Shown here piece after piece: positions 10,978 through 22,581 of a stretch of 64,000 nucleotides of DNA. The position numbers and the translations under genes were made by a program. The stretch is from Arachis hypogaea (Eukaryota; Streptophyta; Magnoliopsida; Fabales; Fabaceae): contig NC_092051.1 of the NCBI RefSeq assembly GCF_003086295.3, positions 21,943,940 through 22,007,939 of the forward strand. Direction: 5' to 3'. The notes under the pieces were generated by a model. That model saw nothing but the letters and a program-made list of their open reading frames with translations. It was not told where the DNA came from and made no database searches. How positions within the stretch are numbered: the stretch's first letter is position 1; each line of letters opens with the position of its first letter.

Positions 10978-12259
10978 ACATTCTACTATTGTATTAGACA
11001 TCCTGAGTTTCATCTTTGGATCATCTTTGGACGCCTAGTTCTTAGATCAGAGGGGCTGGCCATCTCGGCCATGCCTGGACCTTTCACTTATGTAATTTTA
11101 ACGGTAGAGTTTCTACACTCCATAGATTAAGGTGTAGAGCTCTGCTGTTCCTCAAAGATTAATGCAAGTACTACTGTTTTCTATTCAATTCATCTTATTT
11201 CGCTTCCAAGATATTCATTCGCACTTCAACCTGAATGTGATGAACGTGACAATCATCATCATTCCCTATGAACGCGTGCCTGACAACCACTTCCGTTCTA
11301 CATTAGATTGAATGAGTATCTCTTAGATCTCTTAATCGGAATCTTCGTGGTGTAAGCTAGAATGATGGCGGCATTCAAGAGAATCCGAAAAGTCTAAACC
11401 TTGTCTGTGGTATTCCGAGTAGGATTCAATGATTGAATGACTGTGACGAGCTTCAAACTCGCGATTGCTGGGCATAGTGACAGAACGCAAAAGGATAGTA
11501 AATCCTATTCCAGCATGATCGAGAACCGACAGATGAATAGCCGTGCCGTGACAAGGTGCGTTGACCATTTTCACTGAGAGGATAAGATGTAAACCATTGA
11601 CAAGGGTGATGCCTCCAAATGATTAGCCGTGCCGTGACAGGGCATTTGGATCATTTTCCCGAGAGAAGACCGAAAGTAGCCATTGACAATGGTGATGCAT
11701 TACATAAAGCTAGCCATGGAAAGGAGTAAGACTGATTGGATGAAGATAGCAGGAAAGCAGAGGTTCAGAGGAACGAAAGCATCTCTATTCGCTTATCTGA
11801 AATTCTCACCAGTGATTTACATAAGTATTTCTATCCCTATTTTATTAATTACTTTCGAAAACTCCATTATTATTTTATATCCGCCTGACTGAGATTTACA
11901 AGGTGACCATAGCTTGCTTCATACCAACAATCTCCGTGGGATTCGACCCTTACTCACGTAAGGTATTACTTGGACGACCCAGTGCACTTGCTGGTTAGTT
12001 GTGCGAAGTTGTGAACCATGGTACTGGCATCATGTTTTTGGCGCCATTACCAGGGAAAGAAAGAGCGATGAATTTTACATAATCAAAGTGTAATCACAAT
12101 TTCTGCGCACCAAGGGGTGAGAAGAAGTGAGTGGAGGTAGGTGGGGATCCTGTGGGGTCCACAGATCCTGAGGTGATCCTGTGGGGTCCACAGATCCTGA
12201 GGTGTTCAAGGATTTACAACCTTGCACCAAGTTGGGCATGCAAAATGCCCTTGCATACA

Positions 12260-12508
12260 ACTCTGGGCGTTCAGCGCCAGATTGGTGCTTGTTCTGGGCG
12301 TTGAACGCCCATTTGTTGCCCATTTCTGGCGTTGAACGCCAGAACCATGCTTGTTCTGGGCGTTCAGCGCCAGCTCTTCTCCAGGGTGCAATTCTGGCGT
12401 TCAAACGCCCAGATGCTGCCCATTTTGGGCGTTCAGCGCCAGAACCATGCTCTATTCTGGCGTTGAACGCCAGCCAGATGCTTCTTACTGGCGTTTAAAC
12501 GCCAGTAA
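12260..12508. repeat. Internal palindrome spacer of element A
   Basis: About eight copies of GGCGTT(N)AACGCC/GGCGTTCAGCGCC words, the same word as in the LTR of this family, placed between the gag-pro 3' end and the env-slot ORF. The equivalent in the second Feral is 63269-63443 with about six copies. Open frames across it are by-products of the repeat. Confidence 0.9.
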
Positions 12509-12643
12509 GGTCTTCTTCCAGGGTGTGATTTTTCTTCTACTGTTTTTGATTCCGTTTTCAATTTTTTTATTTATTTTGTGACTCCACATGATCATGAACC
12601 TAATAAAACATGAAAAACCATGAAAATAAAAATTAGATAAAAA

Positions 12644-12690
12644 TTGGGTTGCCTCCCAACAAGTGCTTCTTTAATGTCAATAGCTTGACA
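12644..12690 (-). promoter_or_regulatory. Conserved GGGAGGCAACCC block after gag-pro (element A)
   Basis: In sense it reads TGTCAAGCTATTGACATTAA, then AGAAGCACTTGTTGGGAGGC, then AACCCAA. The end forms a short hairpin (TTGGG/CCCAA). It lies just downstream of the gag-pro frame. The same block follows the last gag/pro/pol stop of C, E, F, G and the second Feral. Confidence 0.75.
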
Positions 12691-13153
12691 GTGGGCTCTC
12701 ATGGAGCCTCACAGATGTTCAGAGCATTGTTGAGACTCTCCAACACCAAACTTAGAGTTTGGATATGGGAGTTCAACACCAAACTTAGAGTTTGGTTGTG
12801 GCCTCCCAACACCAAACTTAGAGTTTGACTGTGGGGCTCTGGTTGACTCTGTTTTGAGAGAAGTTTTTTATGCTTCCTCTCCATGGGTACAGAGAGAGAT
12901 CCTTGAGTTTTAAACACAAGGTTGTCCTCATTTAATTGAAGGATCAATTCTCCTCTGTCCACATCAATCACAGCTCTTGCTGTGGCTAGGAAGGGTCTTC
13001 CAAGAATGATGGATTCATCCTCATCCTTCCCAGTATCCAGGATTATGAAATCAGCAGGGATGTAAAGTCTTTAACCTTTACTAACACGTCCTCTACTTGT
13101 CCATAAGCCTGTTTTCTTGAATTGTCTGCCATCTCTACTGAGATTTTAGCAGC
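12691..13153 (-). pseudogene. 3' part of gag-pro of element A, frameshifted
   Basis: It continues the protease frame beyond the stop at 13154. Compared with the intact copy at 62650-63063, a CAA codon has become TAA and one base is missing near 13072, so the ADFIVLD region is out of frame. The frame is readable again over ATARAVIDVDRGELIL-like sequence (start 12971). Its end carries a threefold repeat of the word AAACTCTAAGTTTGGTG, read as QTLSLVL, which is single in the second Feral. Confidence 0.75.
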
Positions 13154-15040
13154 TTACACCCTATAGATTCCCAGTTTCTCTATTACAGAGAGGGGCATGA
13201 GGTTTATCCCTGAACCAAGGTCACACAGAGCCTTTTCAAAGATCATGTTGCCTATGGTACAAGGTATTACGAACTTTCCAGGATCCTGTTTCTTCTGAGG
13301 CAATGTCAGTTGATCCAGATCACTTAGTTCATTGGTGAACAAGGGATGTTCATCTTCCCAAGTCTCAATACCAAATAATTTGGCATTCAGCTTCATGATT
13401 GCACCAAGAAACTTGGCAGTTTGCTCTTCAGTAACATCCTCATTTTCTTCAGAAGAGGAATACTCATCAGAGCTCATGAATGGCATAAGGAGGTTCAATG
13501 GAATCTCTATGGTCTCTAGATGAGTCTCAGATTCCTTTGGTTCCTCAGAGGGAAACTCCTTATTGATCACTGGACGTCCCAGGAGGTCTTCCTCACTGGG
13601 ATTCACGTCCTCAACCTCCCTTACAGGTTCGGCCATGGTGGTTATGTCAATGGCCTTGCACTCTCCTTTTGGATTTTCTTCTGTATTGCTTGGGAGAGTA
13701 CTAGGAGAGATTTCAGTGATCCTTTTACTCAGCTGACCCACTTGTGCTTCCAAATTTCTAATGGAAGACCTTGTTTCATTCATGAAACTTACAGTGGCCT
13801 TGGACATATCAGAGACTAAGTTTGCTAAATTAGAGGTATTTTGTTCAGAGTTCTCTGTCTGTTGCTGAGTGGATGATGGAAAAGGTTTACTATTGTTAAA
13901 CCTATTTCTTCCACCATTATTAAAGCCTTGTTGAGGCTTTTGTTGATCCTTCCATAAGAGATTTGGGTGATTTCTCCATGATGGATTATATGTGTTTCCA
14001 TAAGGTTCACCCATATAATTTACCTCTGCTATTGCAGGGTTTTCAGGATCATAAGCTTCTTCTTCAGAAGATGCCTCTTGAGTACTGTTGGATGCAGCTT
14101 GCATTCCATTCAGACTCTGAGAAATCATATTGACTTGCTGAGTCAATATTTTGTTCTGAGCCAATATGGCATTCAGAGTATCAATTTCAAGAACTCCCTT
14201 CTTCATAGGCATCCCATTACTCACAGGATTCCTCTCAGAAGTGTACATGAACTGGTTATTAGCAACCATGTCAATGAGCTCTTGAGCTTCTGCAGGCGTT
14301 TTCTTTAGGTGAATGGATCCACCTGCAGAAGTATCTAATGACATCTTAGCTAATTCAGACAGACCATCATAGAATATATCCAGGATGGTCCATTCTGAAA
14401 GCATGTCAGAAGGACACTTTTTGGTCAGTTCCTTGTATCTCTCCCAAGCTTCATAGAGGGATTCACCTTCTTTCTGTCTGAAGGTTTGAACATCCACTCT
14501 AAGCTTACTCAGCTTTTGAGGAGGAAAGAACTTGGCTAAGAAAGCCTTGACCAGCTTATCCCAAGAGTTCAGGCTATCCTTAGGTTGAGAGTCCAACCAC
14601 ACTCTAGCTCTGTCTCTTACAGCAAAAGGGAAAAGCATGAGCCTGTAGACTTCAGGATCTACTCTATTAGTCTTAACAGTATCACATATCTGCAAGAATT
14701 CAGTTAAGAACTGAAAAGGATCTTCAGATGGAAGTCCATGAAACTTGCAGTTCTGCTGCATCAGAGAAACTAATTGAGGTTTCAGCTCAAAATTGTTTGC
14801 TCTAATGGTTGGGATTGAGATGCTTCTTCCATGTAAATTAGAATTTGGTGCAGTAAAGTCACCAAGCATCCTCCTTGCATTATTATTATTTTCGGCTGCC
14901 ATCTCCTCTTCCTGTTTGAAAATTTCTGAAAGGTGCTTGCTGGATTGTTGTAATTTAGCTTCTCTTAGTTTCCTCTTCAGAGTCCTTTCAGGTTCTAGAT
15001 CTGCTTCAACAAGAATATTCTTGTCCTTGCTCCTGCTCAT
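13154..15040 (-). pseudogene. gag-pro polyprotein of element A (5' and middle part)
   Basis: Start chosen at the ATG at 15040 ([20 protein letters not shown]), which matches the start at 60802 in the second copy; the open frame upstream to 15091 is leader. Residues about 95-260 are the retrotransposon gag domain ([15 protein letters not shown], then [17 protein letters not shown], then [15 protein letters not shown]). Then come a coiled-coil-like stretch, an Asn/Gln-rich low-complexity part and, at the C end, the retropepsin region with [18 protein letters not shown], where the usual D-T/S-G reads DLGSG. The frame ends at a premature stop in the protease, so no full product is expected. No zinc knuckle is seen. 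The product would form the particle shell. Confidence 0.85.
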
Positions 15041-16867
15041 ATGAAAAAGAGAGAACAGAAAAATAATAATAATAGGGATCCTTTTTACCACAGTATAGAG
15101 GTCCCTGTGTGAGTAGAAGGAAAGAAGAAGAAAAGAATGTAATGTAAGGAAAGAAACACAAGGGTGAGGAGAGTAGAGATGTGAGATGAAGAGAAGTGTT
15201 AGTAGATGAATAAATGAATAGAAGGAGATGAGAGAGAAAGAGAATTTTCGAAAATTATTTTTGACAAAGAGTTAGTGATTTTTGAAAAAGGTTAGTAATT
15301 TTCGAAAATTAAAATCAAAAATTAAAATAATTAGTTAATTAAAAAGAAATTTTGAAAAAGAGGGAAGATATTTTCGAAAATTAGAGAGAGAGAGTTAGTT
15401 AGGTGGTTTTGAAAAAGATAAGAAACAAACAAAAGTTAGTTAGTTAGTTGAAACAAATTTGAAAATCAATTTTGAAAAGATAAGACGATGAGAAGTTAGA
15501 AAAGATATTTTGAAATCAAATTTTTGAAAAAGATAAGATAAGAAGATATTTTTGAAAAGATATGATTGAGATTAGTTTTGAAAAAGATTTGATTTTTAAA
15601 ATCACAATTAATGACTTGATTCACAAGAAATCACAAAATATGATTCTAGAACTTAAAGTTTGAATCTTTCTTAACAAGTAAGTAACAAACTTAAAATTTT
15701 TGAATCAAAACATTAATTGATGATGTTATTTTCGAAAATTATGTGGTAAAGATAAGAAAAATATTTTTTTGAAAAATATTTTTATAATTTTCGAAAATAA
15801 CAAAAAAATGAAAAAGATTTGATTTTTGAAAAAGATTTTGAAAAAAGATAAGATTTTTAAATTGAAAATTTGATTTGACTCATAAAAACAACTGGATTTT
15901 AAAATTTTTTGAAAAAGTCAAATCTAATTTTCGAAATTTTAAGAGAGAAAAAGGGAAAGATATTTTTTTGATTTTTGAATTTTTATGATGAGAGAGAGAA
16001 ACATGAAAAAGATGCAATGCATGAAAATTTTGGTTCAAAATAATGAATGCATGCAAGAATGCTATGAATGTCAAGATGAACACCAAGAACACTTTAAAGA
16101 TCATGATGAACATCAAGAACTTATTTTTGAAAATTTTATATGCAAAGAAAACATGCAAGACACCAAACTTAGAAATCTTTCATGTTTAGACTCTATGAAT
16201 GCAAAAATGCACATGAAAAACAAGAAAAGACACAAAACAAGAAAACATCAAGATCAAACAAGAAGACTTACCAAGAACAACTTGAAGATCATGAATAACA
16301 CTATGAATGCATGATTTTTTCGAAAAATGCAGGATGAACATGCAATTGACACCAAACTTTCAACTTGACTCAAGACTCAAACAAGAAACATGAAATATTT
16401 TTTATTTTTTTTGATTTTATAATTTTTTGTATTTTTTTTTCAAAAATTATTTGTGAAAAAGAAAAATAAGGATTCCAAAATTTTTAATATGAATTCCAGG
16501 AATCTTGCAATCTTAGTCTAAAGCTCCAATCTGAGGGTTAGACATGGCTTAATAGCCAGCCAAGCTTTAGAAGATACAAATCAGGCATACAACAGTTGAT
16601 ACTTCATCCAACTTCATATACTGAAGAGGAAGCCTCAGTCTAAAAGAATTAGACATGGCTTTACAGCCAGCCAGGCTTCAATATGCTTCATGAAACTCTA
16701 GAATTCATTCTTAAAAATTCTGAAGAAAAATATATTTTTGAAAACATTTATTTTAAAAATTTTTCGAAAACAAAGGAGAATTTTTTTTGAAAAATTTTTG
16801 AAAACAAAACAAAAAGAAATTACCTAATCTGAGCAACAAGATGAACCGTCAGTTGTCCAAACTCGAA
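15041..16867 (-). other. 5' leader of element A, TTTTCGAAAA-rich
   Basis: An AT-rich leader of about 1.8 kb between primer site and gag with no gene. It is studded with self-complementary words, TTTTCGAAAA (near 15246, 15298, 15371, 15730, 15788 and others) and TTTTTCAAAAA. The equivalent in the second Feral is 59026-60801, so the feature is conserved. Packaging or dimerisation signals are expected in a gypsy leader; a role for these words is only inference. Confidence 0.7.
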
Positions 16868-16888
16868 CAATCCCCGGCAACGGCGCCA
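16868..16888 (-). other. tRNA-Asp primer-binding site, element A
   Basis: The plus strand reads CAATCCCCGGCAACGGCGCC(A). The TCCCCGGCAACGGCGCCA part equals the 3' end of plant tRNA-Asp(GUC), including CCA, as I know it. It sits six bases inside the 5' LTR. Confidence 0.9.
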
Positions 16889-16894
16889 AAAATT

Positions 16895-18573
16895 TGGTGC
16901 ACGAAATTGTGATCATCAATGGTGCCATCAACATGGTACGCTCAATTGTAATCTCAACTTTTTATCACAACTTCGCACAACTAACCAGCAAGTGCACTGG
17001 GTCGTCCAAGTAATAAACCTTACGCGAGTAAGGGTCGATCCCACGGAGATTGTTGGTATGAAGCAAGCTATGGTCATCTTGTAAATCTCAGTCAGGCGGA
17101 TATAGAATGGTTATGGAGTTTTCGAATATTAATAATAAAACAGGGATAGAAATACTTATGTAAATCCTTGGTGAGAATTTCAGATAAATGCATGGAGATG
17201 CTCTCGTCCCTCTAAACCTCTGCTTTCTTGCTGTCTTCATCCAATCAGTCTTACTCCTTTCTATGGCCGGCTTTATGTAAGGACATCACCGTTGTCAATG
17301 GCTACTTTTGATCCTCTCTGGAAAATGGTCCGATGCGCTGTCACTGCATGGCTAATCGTCTGGAGGTGTCACCCTTGCCAATGGCTGCATCCTATCTTCT
17401 TGTGAAAATGGTCCAAATGCTCTGTCACAGCACGGCTAATCATCTGAGGTTCTCGATCATACTGGAATAGGATTCACCCTCCTTTTGCGTCTGTCACTAC
17501 GCCCAGCACTCGCGAGTTTGAAGTTCATCACAGTCATTCAATCCCAGAATCCTACTCGGAATACCACAGACAAGGTTTAGACTTTCCAGATTCTCATGAA
17601 TGCCGCCATCAATCTAGCTTACACCACGAAGATTCTGATTAAGAGATCCAAGAGATACTCATTCAATCTAAGGTAGAACGGAAGTGGTTGTCAGGCACGC
17701 GTTCATAGGGAATGATGATGATTGTCACGTTCATCATATTCAGGTTGAAGTGCGAATGAATATCTTAGAAGCGGAATAAGTTGAATTGAATAGAAAAATA
17801 GTAGTACTTTGCATTAATCTTTGAGGAACAGCAGAGCTCCACACCTTAATCTATGGAGTGTAGAAACTCTACCGTTGAAAATACATAAGTGAAAGGTCCA
17901 GGCATGGCCGAATGGCCAGCCCCCATGATCTAAGAACCAGGCGTCCAAAGATGTCTGATACAATAGTAAACAGTCCTATTTATACTAAACTAGTTACTAG
18001 GGTTTACAGAAGTAAGTAATTGATGCATAAATCCACTTCCGGGGCCCACTTGGTGTGTGCTTGGGCTGAGCTTGAATGTTACATGTGTAGAGGTCAATCT
18101 TGGAGTTGAACGCCAGTTTGTAACGTATTTCTGGCGTTCAACTCTGGCTTGTGACGTGTTTCTGGCGTTTAACTCCAGACAGCAGCGTAGAACTGATGTT
18201 CAACGCCCTTTTATGTCATCTAAACTCGGCCAAAGTATGGACTATTATATATTTCTGGAAAGCCCTGGATGTCTACTTTCCAACGCAATTAGAAGCGTGC
18301 CATTTTGAGTTCTGTAGCTCCAGAAAATCCACTTTGAGTGCAGGGAGGTCAGAATCCAACAGCATCAACAGTCCTTCTTCTACCTCTGAATCTGATTTTT
18401 GCTCAAGTCCCTCAATTTCAGCCAGAAAATACCTGAAATCACAGAAAAACACACAAACTCATAGTAAAGTCCAGAAATATGAATTTAACATAAAAAGTAA
18501 TGAAAACATCCCTAAAAGTAACTAGATTCTACTAAAAACAATGCCAAAAAGCGTATAAATTATCCGCTCATCA
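16895..18573 (-). repeat. 5' LTR of element A (1679 bp)
   Basis: It begins TGATGAGCGG at 18573 and ends GTGCACCA at 16895. TATA box at 17976-17985. The palindrome array at 18103-18210 has one 31-bp unit more than the 3' LTR. The conserved GGTCGATCCCAC block at 16984-17053 lies 100-160 bases before the primer site. Confidence 0.95.
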
Positions 18574-18779
18574 ATCATTCACAACCTGCTTCAAATAGTT
18601 TTATATCAATATATACATGATCACATATCTAAATCTATTGACTTTAGTCACAACATTTACCACTATACCACCACAAGCTCATGTTCATTCTTTTTCCCAC
18701 TTTGCAAGCATCAATAATTCATCATGAAACAGTCCAACATTTAAACTCTAATGCCATCAATTAATCCAACTTACAAGAG

Positions 18780-19166
18780 AATGAAGATGAAAATTGAGTA
18801 TTTTGGATTATATTTATTTTGTTTTAGAGACAATATTTATAATTATGTTTTGGATTATGTTTATTTTGCTTTGGGAACAATATTTATAATTATGTTTTGG
18901 ATGAAAATTTGGTTTATAATTATATTTATTAGATATTTATAATTACAAAGACTTTAATGTTTGTGAATATAAAAATTATAATTTGTTTATACTTTTAGAA
19001 ATTATAATAGTTAAAAATAAAAAATTGGAGAGATTTTTTATGCCTTTATATATATTATTTAATAGTTAAAAATAAAAAAAAAAAGAAAAAAAAGGTTATT
19101 TGGCGGGCTTAGCCCGCCAGCCCACCATTAGGCGGGGTGGGGCGGGCTTCCTCGCTTGCCACCCCT
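18780..19166 (-). mobile_element. hAT-like terminal fragment
   Basis: Read on the minus strand from 19166 it opens GGGGTGGCAAGCGAGG followed by GGCGGGC/GCCCGCC palindromes, the look of plant hAT ends (C/TAGGGGTGGCAA...). The other end and an 8-bp duplication were not found, so the left limit is a guess from the change in composition. It lies inside the right half of the long LTR. Confidence 0.4.
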
Positions 19167-20073
19167 ACTCAAAACTTATCATTAAGCACTAATCAATTTA
19201 TATACTCATACATTTATTTCTATCTTAAAGTCAACTAGCCTAAATCTTCAGAGAATATTTTATATTACATACGTGAAATCTAAACCATACTTGGCCACTT
19301 TTTTCACGTATTGTCCAAAGCCAAACACAGCCTCACAAGTCCAAAAATCACCAAGGCACAAGTACCCGACCTCCACCAAGCTCCAAGGCTCACAATTCAA
19401 GCTCCAACATATACATATATACACCTAATTTCATATATATCACATATACATACCCAAATTCAATACTCAAAATACCAAATCAAGAGATTAGCTAGAGTTC
19501 TAGTATCCTCACCTTATCCAAGCGTCGTATAAGTAAGAGTGAATATCTTTCTCAAGCTAATCGGATCCTAGTACATCAAGAGTCAAAAACTCAACACCAC
19601 TTACATAATTTCGAGAAATTGGGGGAAAGGAAGGCTGAGAGAGAGAAAGAGTGGCTTACCCATGAAATTATTCCGATGGATTTGTAGAGCTCGACAAGAT
19701 GGACGCGTGGCTGCAAACAGTGCGGCGATCGGAACTCGGAACCAGAAGTTATGATGGATTTAATGGAAGACAAGGGTTTGTTCCTCACCTTCTTCCTCCT
19801 TGGCTATGGAACGTGAATGAGGAAATGAAGAGGAGTGCAATGAGCTGAAGCTCATTAAATGGGTAAGTGTGGGTTGGGCCTTGGGCCCATTTTAGATTCG
19901 GTTCAACCGGTTCGGTTTATTCGGCTCAATCTTAGGCTAAATTCTTTGAAATTAGTGTCAAAATTCTCATTTTAATGAACTCTATCCTAATTTAATATAA
20001 TATTTATATTTTAAATTTTTTTATTAAAATTTAATTTATTGACTAATTATTTCCTAATTTAACGGAGTTTACA

Positions 20074-22581
20074 CTATATATATCACATTGTGATTTGTGA
20101 ATTTGCATGTAAGTTCTTCTTCTTCCATAGACTCATCGTTGCAATGTCTTTGCTGGTCGCCGTCGCTGTGAGCCCGTCGCCAGAGCCCGTAGCCGTCACA
20201 TATTCTTGTAAGTTCCTTTCTGTCTCTCTCTGATTATTATATTTATTTTTGTAGTTTTTGTATCTACTATTTTTATCATGAAATTCTGAATTTACGCTTG
20301 TCAATAACAATCGCATCAATATTACTGAAACCTAGTTAGCATAATAAATTCTTCTTGATTTGGAGATTCGATTTACTTATTGAATTTTCATCTTTTTTGT
20401 TAGTCATTGTGGTTTGATAGGGTTCCTATTGGATTTGACATTTGTTTTTGGTGAATTTATGCTCTGAATTTACCAATTTGTTGTTTATTTTGCTTTTATT
20501 AATGTAGAATCTAGCTTGGCATGAAAAATTTCGGAGTGTATTTTATAGGAGAAGACAAAAAGAAGAAGAAGAATAAAAAGGAGATGGAGGAGGCAAACAA
20601 GGATATACCAATCGGTCCAGTGAAACTGGGTCATAGGAGCTTCGATTTTTCGATGGACATTTTCGATTACATCTACAACTTTCTTCATTCCTGGCCCCTT
20701 AATCTCAACATCAACAAAGTTCAATTCCAAATTCCTCTTTTCTTAGCCTCAATCTAATAATAATGATAAGAAGAAAATGTATTATCAATGTCTATGCATA
20801 TTTATAATCTTGCATGTATATTACGCTAGATTCAGTTATCTGTGATAATGAATAATGATTGACTTATGTTTAACAGTTCTGGATTGAATGAACTGCTTGC
20901 TAATTCATAATTGGCATAAAATGATGTCTTGATGTAATTGTGTGGCATATGAACATGAAATGTTGTTGGAATTGCTGAAGAAAGGACACAAGCGTGCTTC
21001 TCGGAAGATAGGCGTGAGAGTCCACTCCTTTCAAGTGTGTTGTGCATACTTCTCCAGCTTCTTCCATACTTCCTCTAACGGTAAAATTGCACTATCCAAA
21101 TTTTTTACTCTCTATTACATCATTGTGTGTTTCTTTAACACTCATATTCCTTTGTAAAGTGATGCCTTACTTCATCCAAGTTCAACCAATTTTTGGTTTT
21201 TGTTACTATCAACTTTCATTTGTTTCATATTCAATGCTAGAGCTTTTGAATGGCTGGGAAATAGAACAGTATAATTTTTCTTTTGAAAAATTCTAGTTGG
21301 CTTGGCCATATGTTTTTAGATTTGACAAGTGGAGCAGCGTAAATTGCAGATGTAAATGTTATTTCAGAATGAATACCGAACATAAATACACAATGTACTT
21401 CATAAGAAAAACAGATTAGGAACTAGGAACTTCCGGTTTACTACATAAAGTCTCTGAGTGGAGAGGTAAGCAACTATATATAAGTATTCTACTTCATGGA
21501 TTCTGAACTTTCTCGAGTAAATTTATGCAGATTTAAGTTTTAGCTTTGGGTTCTGTTGAGATGTTTAGTTAAAATCTTTCTAACTTTGGGATATTATGGT
21601 TAATTAAATAAATAATTGTAAATAGGAGTTTGCACACCTATAGAAAAAGATGAGGCATCATGAGATTGCCAAAGAAGATAGAGCGAAGTATGTATATGTA
21701 GGAAAGATTTTCAGTAATAAAATTCCTTATCTTTGTTTTCTTTCTCTTGCTTATGTTTTATTTTGGAATTTTGTCTAACTCAAAGCTGGTGACAGAAGCT
21801 CTGCAAAAGATGAAGGAAAAAATTTTTGAAATTACAGGGTCTCACATTTCTTCTTAAATACTTCAGGTATATAATGTTGCTAATTTGCTAAATTTCCATC
21901 TTTATTTAATGGTAAAGAAAAAATTGGTTTCACATTTTTTTGAGAGTAGCTGGTAATTTTAATATTTCAATTATTTCTCTCTTTAATTATAAACTTGTGT
22001 CAAGCATTGTTTACAAGCTGAAAGAGATATAGTGTTCGAAGAACTAAGGCCACATTTTTTATCCCTAGCTCACAATATGCATATTCTGCTCACTTAGTAA
22101 AGAAGATGCGGGACAATGATAATAGTCAACCTGAAATATTTCTAGTGATATGTTACTTTTACTTGATGGATTTTGAACTATATGGGTCATGGATTCTGGC
22201 TATGTGACGCATCAAAGACTATCCAATTAATGAAATATATTCGAATTTTATTTTTATATTTAAAAATTTATTTACATTAACTATCTATTATTTTCAAATA
22301 AAAAAAATCTAATAAAAAAATTTGGCCATTAAAATCGACAGCGCTGTTGTCGTTTTTTTAATTTAAAATAGAAAAAATCGACAGCAACATTGTCGCTTTT
22401 TTAGTTTAAAAATCGACAGCATCATTTAATTTTAATAAATCAAAATATCGACGGATAAGTTGTTGATTTTAGATAATATTATCGACTGGCAAGATGTCGC
22501 TTTTATTAAAAACTTATCGACAGTTTAGCTAACCGTCGATTTTTAATATTATCGACAGTTTTACCGTCAATTTTAATAGTG
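20074..22581 (+). mobile_element. Right arm of a TIR DNA transposon carrying DCL gene exons
   Basis: The right end reads CCGTCAATTTTAATAGTG at about 22564-22581 (TAGTG = inverted CACTA). Inside it, at 22320-22570, is a dense run of ATCGACAG, ATCGACGG and complement words, typical of CACTA subterminal repeats. The TTTCTTATATATATA flank is the inverted copy of 3236-3250 at the left arm. A leader exon with a GTAAGT donor at 20206, an intron, and exons resembling DCL (20508-21046) lie in the arm, so it looks like a gene-capturing transposon. Transposase is not visible. Whether both arms are one element is inference. Confidence 0.5.
20508..21046 (+). pseudogene. DCL-like (DUF3223) gene fragment, two broken exons
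   Basis: Exon 1 (20508-20718) follows an intron ending TAG at 20505-20507. It encodes a Lys-rich start, then GPVKLGHRSFDF, MDIFDYIYNFLHSWPLNL and NINK, and stops exactly at a GT donor (20719). A second block (about 20942-21036) encodes YEHEMLLELLKKGHKRASRK and IGVRVHSFQV. These match, from memory, the core of plant DCL proteins (DUF3223; tomato DCL acts in chloroplast rRNA maturation). The second block lacks an AG acceptor directly before it, and the following conserved RCFFVIRED-like exon and the chloroplast transit start are not found. I read it as a captured, non-functional piece. A decayed resident gene is the alternative. Confidence 0.6.

Larger units (their letters stand above)
10368..12112 (+). 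mobile_element. Element B: solo Feral/FIDEL LTR (1745 bp)
   Basis: It runs TGATGAGCGG to GCGCACCA and is flanked by perfect AGGGG duplications (10363-10367, 12113-12117). It lies in opposite orientation to the surrounding element. The TATA box TATAAATAGG is at 10968-10977, with palindromes at 10741-10856. The uninterrupted target is visible near 63587 in the second Feral. No primer site follows, so it is a solo LTR left by LTR-LTR recombination. Confidence 0.95.
6015..18573 (-). mobile_element. Element A: Feral-like non-autonomous Ty3/gypsy element
   Basis: Complete element flanked by ATCAT (6010-6014 and 18574-18578). LTRs are 6015-7673 (3') and 16895-18573 (5'), each opening TGATGAGCGGATAA on the minus strand and closing GTGCACCA. 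In sense order it holds the tRNA-Asp primer site, a long leader, gag-pro, a conserved GGGAGGCAACCC block, a palindrome spacer, the plant-transposon-protein ORF and a 3' region. There is no reverse transcriptase, RNase H or integrase, so it depends on a partner. From memory this resembles Feral, the non-autonomous partner of peanut FIDEL. A solo LTR (B) sits inside it. Confidence 0.9.
3905..20073 (-). mobile_element. Very long LTR (probably solo), split by element A
   Basis: It starts TGTAACACCC at 3905 and ends GGAGTTTACA at 20073, a TG...CA pair with short inverted ends (TGTAA/TTACA). The two halves are 3905-6014 and 18574-20073; the gap is element A, whose duplication ATCAT marks the join. 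That leaves about 3.6 kb of LTR, including a hAT-like patch. Minus orientation is inferred from a TATA-like GTTATATAAGG on that strand near 5262-5272, downstream of a CGCGTACGCG palindrome cluster (5441-5583). I found no clean duplication (CTCTC on the left, CTATA on the right), so the right limit or the solo-LTR reading may be wrong. No coding frame is credible. Confidence 0.5.

Noticed and set aside
12181..12581. Open frames on both strands across the Feral palindrome spacer
   Set aside because: The words code similar peptides in several frames because they are palindromes. No conserved protein; frames differ between the two copies.
13332..15044. Plus-strand open frames opposite gag of element A
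   Set aside because: Shadows of the minus-strand gag-pro frame; no motif and no start context.
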